Shown here: positions 56,172 to 64,000 of the stretch, one piece after another
Position numbering within the stretch: position 1 is the first letter of the stretch
Layout of the letters: each line of letters begins with the position of its first letter
NCBI RefSeq assembly: GCF_042477335.2
Contig: NC_091250.1
Coordinates: 62,441,384-62,505,383, forward strand
Length of the DNA stretch: 64,000 nt
Direction: 5' to 3'
DNA from: Ovis canadensis
Lineage: Eukaryota > Chordata > Mammalia > Artiodactyla > Bovidae
Notes under the pieces: model-generated
The model's database searches: none
What the model was told of the DNA's origin: nothing
Seen by the model: the letters and a program-made list of their open reading frames with translations, nothing else
Program-made: the position numbers and the translations under genes

Positions 56172-56360
56172 ATGTGTGAGGGGAGGAGGTGTCCGGGCCG
56201 AGCGTGGTACTACGACGGGCGCGGGCCGGAGGGGGCGGGGGGATGCGCCGCGGCGGCGGCGGCGGCGGCGGCGCGGGCGCTGGGACTGGTGTTTGGAGGC
56301 GCCAGAGCAGCGGATCCCGGTCTCGCTGCCGCAGCAGCGCGGGTGTCGCGCGCGGCCTGA
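56172..56360 (+). CDS. Upstream ORF 1 in the STIM2 leader (62 codons)
   Basis: An ATG at 56172 opens a 62-codon frame, different from the STIM2 frame, that stops 56 nt before the STIM2 start codon. Its ATG context is poor (C at -3, T at +4). In this frame the CGG tract encodes a run of nine Ala. If the transcript begins upstream of 56172, scanning ribosomes meet this ATG first and it could lower STIM2 translation. Coding of a stable peptide is not implied. Confidence 0.45.
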   Translation: MCEGRRCPGRAWYYDGRGPEGAGGCAAAAAAAAARALGLVFGGARAADPGLAAAAARVSRAA

Positions 56361-56407
56361 AGACGCCGTACCTTTTTGCTCCTCACCTTTTTTTTTTTTT
56401 TAAATAA
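56243..56407 (+). CDS. Upstream ORF 2 in the STIM2 leader (54 codons)
   Basis: An ATG at 56243 (G at -3, C at +4) opens a 54-codon frame in the same phase as STIM2. It ends at TAA 56405-56407, only 9 nt before the STIM2 ATG. In this frame the CGG tract encodes seven Gly and the 14-T run encodes Phe residues near the end. Such a short gap leaves little room for reinitiation at the main start. It is likely regulatory rather than a source of a functional protein. Confidence 0.45.
   Translation: MRRGGGGGGGAGAGTGVWRRQSSGSRSRCRSSAGVARGLKTPYLFAPHLFFFFK
56251..56271 (+). repeat. (CGG)7 tract in the STIM2 5' leader
   Basis: Seven perfect CGG units, continued by CGC GGG. It is short compared with disease-type expansions, but it sits in a transcribed GC-rich leader where such tracts can vary in length. 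Confidence 0.9.
56388..56401 (+). repeat. Run of 14 T just before the STIM2 start codon
   Basis: A pyrimidine run follows GCTCCTCACC and is followed by AAATAACCGG. No AG lies directly after it, so it does not look like a splice acceptor. In the mRNA it would be a poly-U tract 15 nt before the AUG. Confidence 0.85.
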
Positions 56408-56416
56408 CCGGAACCA

Positions 56417-56831
56417 ATGAACGCAGCCGGGACCCAAGCTCCAGAGGCCGCCGGTGCCGACGGGACCAGACTGGCGCCCGGCAGGAGCTCGCGTCTGGGG
56501 TGGCGGGGGCGGCCCGAGGAATCACAGGCGGCGGCGGCGCCTCTCGAAGCGGACGAGTGGCCGGCGGCCGGGGCGCCGCCGCGCTTTCCCCCCGCTCCTC
56601 CTCCTCGTCCTCATCCCGCCACGACGTCCGGCCCGGCCTTGGGCTGGCTGCGGCGGCGGCTCTGGGCTCCGCTGCTGGTGCTCGGGCTGCTGGTGGCCGG
56701 CGCGGCGGACGGATGCGAGCTGGTGCCCAGACACCTCCCCGGACGGCGGGCGGCGGGCTCTGCTGCGGCGGCCGCCTCCCCTGCCGCTGCCGCGGCGGCG
56801 GCGGCGGGCGACAGCTCGGTGCTCATGACAG
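56417..56831 (+). CDS. STIM2: STIM2 exon 1, coding part (partial gene)
   Basis: Stromal interaction molecule 2 is a single-pass ER membrane protein that senses luminal calcium and opens ORAI channels in the plasma membrane. This exon gives the first 138 codons plus one base. Residues 1-80 are a basic, Pro/Ala/Arg-rich extension. Residues about 81-97 (RLWAPLLVLGLLVAGAA) are the hydrophobic core of an atypically long cleaved signal peptide. CELVPRHLPGRR (100-111) then begins the luminal part, followed by Ala tracts, and the exon ends in SSVLMT. I recognise MNAAG at the start, LLVLGLLVAGAADGCELVPR and LMT as STIM2 landmarks. The ATG at 56417 is the first in frame after the TAA at 56405 and the only one before 56825; its context is weak (C at -3, A at +4). 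The donor is ACAG/GTGAGG at 56831/56832, phase 1. The EF-hands, SAM domain, membrane segment and CRAC-activating region are on later exons outside the window. Reading past 56831 gives intron sequence. Confidence 0.93.
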
Positions 56832-59473
56832 GTGAGGGCCTGGAGGGCGGCGGGCGGCGGGCGGGGCTCTGCCGGACACTGCGGGACCACCATCTTCAGG
56901 AGGGGCCCGCTCCGCTCCCGACGCCTGCACTTCGACGGCCCGGGTCAGTGCGTGATGCCCGGACGCCAGCGCCCTGGTCGCTGCTTGGTCGCCGTCTCCT
57001 GCACTCCGGATGCCTTCCCTCTCCCCCCAACACCCCGCCCTCGCCCTCGCCTCCCGACGGCATTCGCTTCCCCGCCCTTAAGTCTGCTCCCCGGTGTTCC
57101 ACGCTGAGCAATGCAGTGGTTTCTCTTCCGTGCTGCAGAAAGAGCCGGCAGGGTCTGCAGGGTACTGGGCTGATTTTTTTTTTTTTTGAAGCTGCTAGAA
57201 GTAGTCAGCAGCAGCAATGCGGTATGGAGTCCGCCTCTGGTGCTGCTTTTGCAAAGGCAGCTGGCAGCGAGTCTCACCGGTTCAAAGCCCCGCTGAGCAA
57301 AATGTCCCAGGGGAGACTGCTAGAGCGGATTCTTTGAGAGCCATAATACCTAGTGGTATTAGCGGTTCCTTGTTAGTATGGCAAACCTCTAGTCTAATGT
57401 GGATTTCTTTTTTCTTTTTTCTTTTTGAGGAGTGGGAGGAAGACCCTTTTAAAGGATGAGTAGATAGTATTTGCTGGTGGGATCATCACGGTGCAAAGGG
57501 TGCAGAAAGCTCAGCAGCTAACCAGCCAGATACCGAAAATTTACCAGTGCAGGATATTTGGTGCTTGTATTTGAGCAGCATAGTCCTTACAGACTGCAAT
57601 AGCACCTTTAAAAAATGTGGAACGTTCTTGAAATTTGCGAACATGTATGGTAAGATGAGGTAGAAAATTAAATCCTTTAAAGCTTTCCGTTTTCGTGTGC
57701 TACTGATAGGTTGTGGTTTAAGTAATGATGTAAGGATCTTGAAATGCTTTCTTTGGGAAAAGTAATGGCGTTAAAGTGAGCTTTTTTTTTAAACTTTATT
57801 TTTAAAAGTAATTTGTAGGTTTTCTATATAACTGCAGGACTAAAAAGGACACAGTCAAGTGTAACAGTATGACCCATCATTAATTTAACCAAAGAGATAG
57901 TCGAACAGGCGTTTGAAAGTTACTAACAGCTGCTGTGAGTGGTGCTCAGGAGGTGGAGTTCAGAGCAAAGTAGCTATTCTCTGGGTTCTGTGACAGGATG
58001 TTTACTATTCTAGCGAGGAGGGTGTTGGTAAACTTTCCAAGCTTTTTGGAAGTTTTGTGAAACATGATGATCGGAATATTTAACTTGCTTTACCCTAAAA
58101 CTTATCAGGCCCTTTAAATGGAACTTGAAACATCAGGTCTCCATGATTTGGTAAAAAGATTACAGAATGGTCAGTATTAGGAGTGTAATAGAGTTTGAGT
58201 GAGAGAATAGATTGGATACTTTTATGCTTGAATAGTCTTATAGTAATCATTAAGAAAGTAGCAAGATAAAACTAGACTGTGGAGTTTTAATGCCTCATGC
58301 AGGAAGGGAGGGGGTGAAACTCCTTGGGTTTCTAGAAGGAATAGGAGTGTGACTCAGTTTCTTGAGTAGAAAAGTTTGGTTAATAAATAATTGACTACTG
58401 TTTTATCAATATGTAGTTGGTAGAAGGGCACATGATTCAGAAAATTTAGAATTAACCGCTAATGTGTGTCATGTAGATTACATCAGGAAAATTACTTGAT
58501 GGGATTTTATTTTAATAAGCAGTTAATAATCCTTCCTTTTGAAGACTTAAGTTCCTCTGAGTTATTTATGGCATTGTGAAAAAGGCAAGGTGATTTGTAT
58601 TGGATGAAAAGTATGATATATCACACAAAATGAGTTTGAGTGGTATTGCTTTAAAGTAAGTTTACTAAAATAATATTAACCCTGAAATTTGTTTTTAATA
58701 TTCTTTCCCTTTGTTAGAATATTGATTTTGAAAAGTTGGACATTTCTGTTTAAACTTTAAGATAATCAAACTACGCAATGCACAAGTTGTCATTTTAATA
58801 AGTATGTAAATACAGTCAACAGAACTGGTAGCTGGGAAAAGGTAAATTGAAAGTCCACAAGAAGGTTAGAGAATATTGAAAATTTCATTGGTTTATATGG
58901 TCTGTATTGGGGTCCTTCCTATTCTTCTGATTGTATGAATAGTGCTATCTTTTATGGTTTCCGTTTGTAAGTGTTGTGCTAAACTCAGAACATAATTATT
59001 GCTATTGTACGCTTCAGGAAGTAGAACCGTAGACTGAACCAAAAAAAAAAAAATAACAGCATTATCATAATCTAGTCAGTGTTAATGGATAGAAATGGAG
59101 TAGAGAGTTTCAGTAATAAAAGTAAGTTTTATGTGACTTTTGAAAAGTGGAAAATTCTTGTAAGAATTTGGAGACAATTGTTCTCTCTGACTCTGTATTA
59201 ATGATGTCATTTAACCGTGAATTCTTAGTAGATCTGAAAATGACAATCAGAGTCACTATCTTCTTTCCTCTTCAGATTAGTATTTTAAATACTTAGATTT
59301 AGCAACACCATGAGTTTTTCTCTTACTAATAAGATCTAGAGAGCATTGTCTTCCACTAAAGTTTTCCTCTCAGGAGTTTTACTGTAGAGGTTTAGTGTAG
59401 TTTAAGAATGAATTGCCTGTCAGTCATCTGCTGCATGCTTAGTTTTGAGCAAGCAGGTGTTCTTTTAAAGAGA

Positions 59474-59694
59474 CTGTGTGTGCATTTGTGCTCAGTTACT
59501 TCAGTGGTGTCTGACTGTTTACAACCCTGGAGACTGTAGCCCACCAGGCTCTGCTGTCCATGGAATTTTCCAAGCAGAAGTACTGGAATGGGTTGCCATT
59601 TTCTCCTCCAGAGGATCTTCCTGACCTAGGGATAGAACCCCCATCTCCTGCTTTGCAGGCGGATTCTTTACTGCTGAGCCACTGGGGAAGCCCT
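59474..59694 (-). mobile_element. Bov-tA SINE in STIM2 intron 1
   Basis: TGTGTGTGCATTTGTGCTC to GAGCCACTGGGGAAGCCC, full length in reverse (antisense to STIM2). Confidence 0.9.
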
Positions 59695-61565
59695 TGAGAG
59701 AGAGAGACTATGTCAGATCATCAGGATAAACAGACCCGTTGTCATAAGAATATTGATTTATTTTTTCTTTTCTTTTTTTTATATTACTGTTTTAGGATTT
59801 AGTTTGTGCAAATTTTTGATAAGATGAAACCATTAAAAAAGGCTTTGTAGTAAGGGTTTAAGTTATATATGTGTATATGTATATAATATTTTAATAATAA
59901 TTTTAACTTAATAATAACTGGATATATACTTAGGGTTCTTTGAAAGCGATTTTGAAATTTAAAGCAAGCTAGGGATGCACTTGTTGATTATAATCTAAAG
60001 CAGTGCTTGAATAATTAAAACATCATGTTTTTTTTCTCTTTTGCCTAACAGATTCAGAGTCAGTGACTTGATCCCAATCAAGTCTGAGTGATTGATCTCA
60101 TCCAGATATGGTCCCTGAGAAACAGTTTATGAAAGGGCATTGACAGAGGGCATATACATATATATACACACACATACGTATGTTTTTGTGTGCATAATAT
60201 ACATACATAAACATATTGCATGTATATAGAACACAATTATTCTGGTAAAATATGCAGAACAATTGAAATATTAGAACATTTTCAGAGTCTTTTAAAACAA
60301 ATTTTATCTTAAAAAAATTTGCTTCTATCATTCTTTTATGAATTAATGTAACCCTTTTTAGTGTTTAAAGGTTTTAACTGTAATACTTTTCACTAGTTTG
60401 GCATATTAGTAAAAATATAAAATTCATATTTTTAAACATGTCTTTTGGAAGTATTAACATTTCATTGAAAATTTAAAGTGTTCTTTTTTGAAAGTATAAT
60501 ACCATTTAGAAGAGCCACCACTACTTTCTAATGTTAAACATATCTGTGTTGTAGGGCTTTCACTTAGATGAAAATATCTCACATGAGCATGATTGTCTTT
60601 GGGAAAACATTAAACTTCACTTTTTTCACCTTGCCTCCCTAACATTTACCCAGCAAATGCTGTCACTTTTTTGAAGATTAGCAGTTGGCTTGAGTGTAGT
60701 ATATATTACTCCGAGTAATATTTTGTGAATTTACATGTGTCAGTGGTTTCATTGTGACAGTAGTTAAATTCATAGTGTAGCTCACATAGTAATAGAAAAT
60801 GTTTTTACTCCTTTCGTGAAGTTACTCTTTTTGGATTTAGCTTAGGATTTCATGAAACCACCTTTTGATGGCTAGCTCTTCTGCAGTATCCTTTTTTTCC
60901 TTTCCCATAGTTAACATTTACCAGTCCCTTTCTTTACTAGTCTTTGGCCATAGCTCTAGGTTGTTTTTTTCTTTTTCCTGATGGCAGAATTAAAGAATAT
61001 ACTCATATGCCTTTGATCTAGTGTATTCTGACCATTTAAGAATTGGTAGTAATATCATTGGTCTGGAAACACTGCATCCCTTGGTGCTCTTTGAGTATAC
61101 TGTGGCAGAACTGATTGGTCTCTGTTGGGAATCCCCTGGCACAGGAAAAACTCAGAGGGCCAGCTGGAATAGTTCAGGATTTAGCTTAATTTTAACAGGA
61201 GGAGGATCCACACAGAAATTGTTTAATTTGCTAAAGGCTTGCTTTGTGACTGGATACATGCTAATATTTTTAGATTAATTAATACTTTTGAGTAACTATA
61301 TCACGCATTTTAGATATTGCCCTGCTCATTGATGATAATGCAGCATGGAACACTTTATTTGTGTATATGGTAGCCAAAGTATAAACTCATTAAGCTAATG
61401 TTAAGTTTAACAACTAATAATATGATTAGCTGATTAGCAAGCCATTTTCGATTTTTGTCAGAATTTGGACCTTACTTGATTAAGACCTACCTAGGAGATT
61501 ACTTCTGAATTGATCAGATTTCATCAACCAAGCAATTATCAGGCGAATGCAGACTACCACGTAGT

Positions 61566-61763
61566 CGCTAAGTCGTGTCCAACTCTTTCGCAGCTCCATG
61601 GACTGTAGCCCTCCAGGCTCCTCTATTAATGGCATTTCTCAGGCAAGAGTACTGGAGTGGATTGCTATTTCTTTCTCCAGGGAATCTTCCAGACCCAGGA
61701 ATTGAACCTGCGTCTGCTGCATTGGCAGGTGGATTCTTTACCACTGAGCCACCAGGGAAGCCC
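61566..61763 (-). mobile_element. Bov-tA SINE with 10-bp TSD in STIM2 intron 1
   Basis: CGCTAAGTCGTGTCCAAC to GAGCCACCAGGGAAGCCC. The duplication ACCACGTAGT is at 61556-61565 and 61764-61773. Confidence 0.95.
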
Positions 61764-61894
61764 ACCACGTAGTAGGAATGGAAAAAAAATAAGAGAGTAA
61801 GACGTGGGTTTGCCTATTGGGAATAATACTATTATTTGATGGTCAGTATTTTGCTAACTGCTGTATGTATATCACTGTTTTTGATTGAGAAATT

Positions 61895-62050
61895 AATTGT
61901 TAGATAATTGCTTTCTTCAAATAAAAGATGAGAAAATTGAAGCAGGATAATCTTAAGTAAGTAACTTGTCCAAGATCACAGTAAGTAGCAGAGTTAGACA
62001 TTGATGTGGGTTTCTCTGACTCCAGAGCTTTGTTTCTTAACTGGTGTGTT
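61895..62050 (-). repeat. MIR SINE
   Basis: AAAAGATGAGAAAATTGAAGC, then AAGTAACTTGTCCAAGATCAC and AGTAGCAGAGTTAGAC, read in reverse. Confidence 0.7.
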
Positions 62051-62286
62051 GTATGCATCATTATATACTCAAGTAGACATAATAATAGACTGTGATTAAC
62101 TGTAACAGACTTCAAAATGTTAGAGAAAGTAAGGCTACTGGAGACTGTGCCTTGGAACAGGGTTGGATTTGAGCTTGACCTTGATGTATTATAGATAGGA
62201 CTTCTTGTGGAGATGAGTAAAAAGGCTTTCAAGAGGGAGGTGTATACAAGAATAACTAATAAGTGAAATAGCTTTCTTTAATGTTT

Positions 62287-62476
62287 AAGCATGACTCATA
62301 CAGTAAACGATCTGCCTGTGATGCCGGAGACCCAGTCCTGGGTGGGGAAGATCCCCTGAAGGAGGAAATGGCAACCTATTCCAGTATGCTTGTCTGAAAA
62401 ATCCCATGGACAGAGGAGCCTGGTGGGCTACAGTCCATGGAATCGCAGAGTCAGATGCGAATGAGTGACTAATACT
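62287..62476 (+). mobile_element. Bov-tA SINE
   Basis: AGCATGACTCATACAGTAAAC to GAATGAGTGACTAATACTG. A diverged head and small deletions mark an older copy. Confidence 0.85.
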
Positions 62477-62556
62477 GATAGAGTGTGTGTAGAATAGTAG
62501 AAATGCAGGGAGAAAGAAGGTTTGCCAAATTATCAAGAACAATATTCCCTGATGTC

Positions 62557-62866
62557 AGGACTTCGCTGATAACTCAGTTGGTAAAGAATCCCCCTGCAAT
62601 GCAAGAGATACCAGTTTGATCCCTGGGTCGGGAAGATCCACTGGAGAAGGAAAGGCTACCCATTCCAGTATTCTTGGGCTTCCCTTGTGGCTCAGCTGGT
62701 AAAAAACCCACCTGCAGTACAGGAGACTGGGTTTGATCCCTGGGTTGGGAAGATCCCCTGGAGAACAGAAAGGCTACCCACTCCAGTACTCTGGCCTGGA
62801 GAATTCCATGGACTGTATAGCCGGTGGGGTCACAAAGAGTTGGACACGACTGAGCAACTTTCGCGT
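62557..62866 (+). mobile_element. Bov-tA SINE dimer
   Basis: Short first unit (62557-62684) plus full second unit (from GGGCTTCCCTTGTGGCTC to GAGCAACTTTCGCG). Same composite type as at 2403 and 28613. Confidence 0.9.
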
Positions 62867-63164
62867 AATAGTGTCTAGTTTATTCGCTGGCTATTGAAAT
62901 GTCAAGATATTTAAAACTGGGGTATGCAGCCAGGTACTGGGGAGTATGGAAAGCCACAGGGAAGTTTTGATACATTTTCTTGGTATATTCATTTTACTAA
63001 TATTTTGAAAACAAACATTAAATATTTAATAGTAATTTAAAACATTTAACAATACTAAACGTGTAGGTTATGGAAAAAATAGGTTTATTATAAACTTTGA
63101 GGTTGAACAAAAGGCTTGAAAATGTATCTTGAACTTTCAGAATGTTTTGTTCATGAACTGAGTT

Positions 63165-63360
63165 CTAAATCTATCATCCTGTCAGGGGTTGAAAAGCCCT
63201 GTGGTTTTTAAACATGGGAGTGACATGACCTCAGTGTTTGAAAAGCTAAGTATGGGTGGATGGAAGTGGGGAGATAAGAGAGATAAATAAAGAGGCCAAT
63301 TAGTAAGCTATATAGAAGTGGAGGTCTTGAGAGTTTAAATGATGCAGTGGCTATGAAAAT
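63165..63360 (+). repeat. Ancient mammalian repeat fragment
   Basis: CATGGGAGTGACATGACC and surrounding sequence resemble the middle of the old repeat at 43010-44010. Confidence 0.45.
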
Positions 63361-64000
63361 GTTTAAAGGAAATTTTATAAAATTTAATGTTAGATTAGAA
63401 AGGAATCTATTTATAGGAGGTCTGAGAAATAAAAGTTACCTTTAATCTTTAAACTCCTAGAGCTTGTAGAATGATTTAAATTGGTACAAGTCTTTGAAAG
63501 GCAAGAAGAAACACTTGGTTATAGAGGGTCTTTATTTCAAATATGCCTTTTTAATATAACATTATTTTTGTATATGATTGGACTTACATGTTGATTTCCT
63601 AAGTATTTATATGAAATTTTTTAGTATTCTGTATTTAGAAATGAATGTCTATTCCTTAACAAAGGATAACTTTATAGATTGAACTAACATTACAATGCTT
63701 CAGAGTTGAACTTCCCCCCTACCCTCTTTGAATGAATAACAGTGCCTCAGAGTGCTGACATATTGTTTTCAGAAGTAATTTTTGAGTTTCATTATGTGAA
63801 TTACACATTTGATCACATGCCAAATCTAAATGATTTTTTTCCGTATTCTTCCAGATCTTTATATTCGTAGGTATTAGATATTCAATCCTTCTTGACACTT
63901 GCTAATCCTACCTTCAGCAACTATTCTTGACTGGTTTCACTGTTGCAGATTTAAGGATGGTTCTCTCCTAAGCCTGAGTGCCCAGTCCTGTGTTCCTCTG
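63361..64000. other. Unassigned intronic sequence
   Basis: AT-rich. No exon, RNA gene or named repeat was recognised. Confidence 0.45.

Larger units (their letters stand above)
55880..57110 (+). promoter_or_regulatory. STIM2: STIM2 CpG island and core promoter
   Basis: A CpG-dense block covers the promoter, exon 1 and the start of intron 1. There is no TATA box. Motifs visible upstream of the leader are a GC box GGGGGCGGGAC at about 56076-56086, an NRF1-type CGCGCCTGCGCAG at about 56119-56131, a GC box GAGGCGGGGG at about 56146-56155, and an inverted CCAAT box (ATTGG, 56156-56160). The start site is probably between about 56130 and 56240, but it cannot be fixed from sequence. The pattern fits a broadly expressed gene. 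Confidence 0.85.
56832..64000 (+). other. STIM2: STIM2 intron 1 (5' part)
   Basis: It begins GTGAGG and continues to the window end. No further STIM2 exon was recognised. The first 250 bp are still CpG island, and a 14-T run is at 57174-57187. From about 57.1 to 59.4 kb I recognise no transposon, in contrast to the rest of the window. Later parts hold three or four ruminant SINEs and MIR scraps. Simple A/T runs are at 59041-59053 and a TATA/CACA stretch near 60150-60180. Confidence 0.85.

Noticed and set aside
56388..56401. T-run as a splice-acceptor polypyrimidine tract
   Set aside because: No AG follows within the usual distance before AAATAACCGG, and the first AG after it lies inside the coding start.
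56832..57337. STIM2 frame continuing to 57337
   Set aside because: The consensus donor at 56831/56832 and the known LMT end of the exon show that the reading beyond it is intron.
2403..62866. tRNA genes at Bov-tA and CHR heads
   Set aside because: The tRNA-like A/B-box parts belong to SINEs with degraded cloverleaf structure and SINE bodies. No free-standing tRNA was seen.
1..64000. CRISPR arrays, operons, phage or other prokaryotic systems
   Set aside because: All repeats are dispersed mammalian retroposons. No spaced direct-repeat array and no bacterial gene organisation were seen.

Overview
This window is nuclear DNA from a pecoran ruminant (cattle, buffalo, sheep, goat or a close relative). 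The evidence is the dense set of ruminant-specific retroposons: BovB LINEs with their characteristic 3' end, Bov-A2 and Bov-tA SINEs, and the older cetartiodactyl CHR SINEs. These lie on a background of mammal-wide L1, L2, MIR, MLT1 and hAT-type repeats. Nothing bacterial, viral or CRISPR-like was seen, and no intact endogenous retrovirus. The sequence alone does not separate the ruminant species.

The only protein-coding gene I can support is STIM2, on the plus strand. Its first exon is at about 56.2-56.83 kb inside a CpG island (about 55.9-57.1 kb). The exon encodes an unusually long signal peptide and the start of the luminal domain, and ends at a strong splice donor (exon end 56831, intron from 56832). 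The rest of the window to 64000 is the start of STIM2 intron 1. The EF-hand, SAM, transmembrane and CRAC-activating parts lie on later exons outside the window. The 5' leader has two upstream ORFs, a short CGG tract and a 14-T run just before the start codon. A second, unexplained GC-rich CpG island lies about 3.1 kb upstream (52.9-53.35 kb).

From 1 to about 52.5 kb the window looks intergenic. It is a layered archive of transposon insertions: old L2, MIR, MLT1, hAT and L1M remnants, younger L1 copies, and then BovB, Bov-A2 and Bov-tA insertions nested inside them. Many have clear target-site duplications (TSDs). The best examples are an L1 inside an L1 (14.5-15.9 kb), a Bov-A2 inside a BovB (6.0-6.7 kb), a BovB inside an L1M (41.5-42.0 kb), and an L1 broken by four later insertions (37.05-39.58 kb). 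Two BovB copies keep long reverse-transcriptase reading frames (17.17-18.1 kb plus; 48.8-49.84 kb minus). Neither looks like a functional gene.

The most unusual structural observation is a segment of about 140 bp (18.11-18.25 kb) inside the plus-strand BovB. It is a near-identical inverted copy of sequence about 0.9 kb downstream (19.08-19.23 kb) that spans an L1/non-L1 junction, which suggests a local templated insertion during break repair. No previously undescribed biological system was found. The items most worth checking are the STIM2 leader architecture, the second CpG island and this inverted copy.
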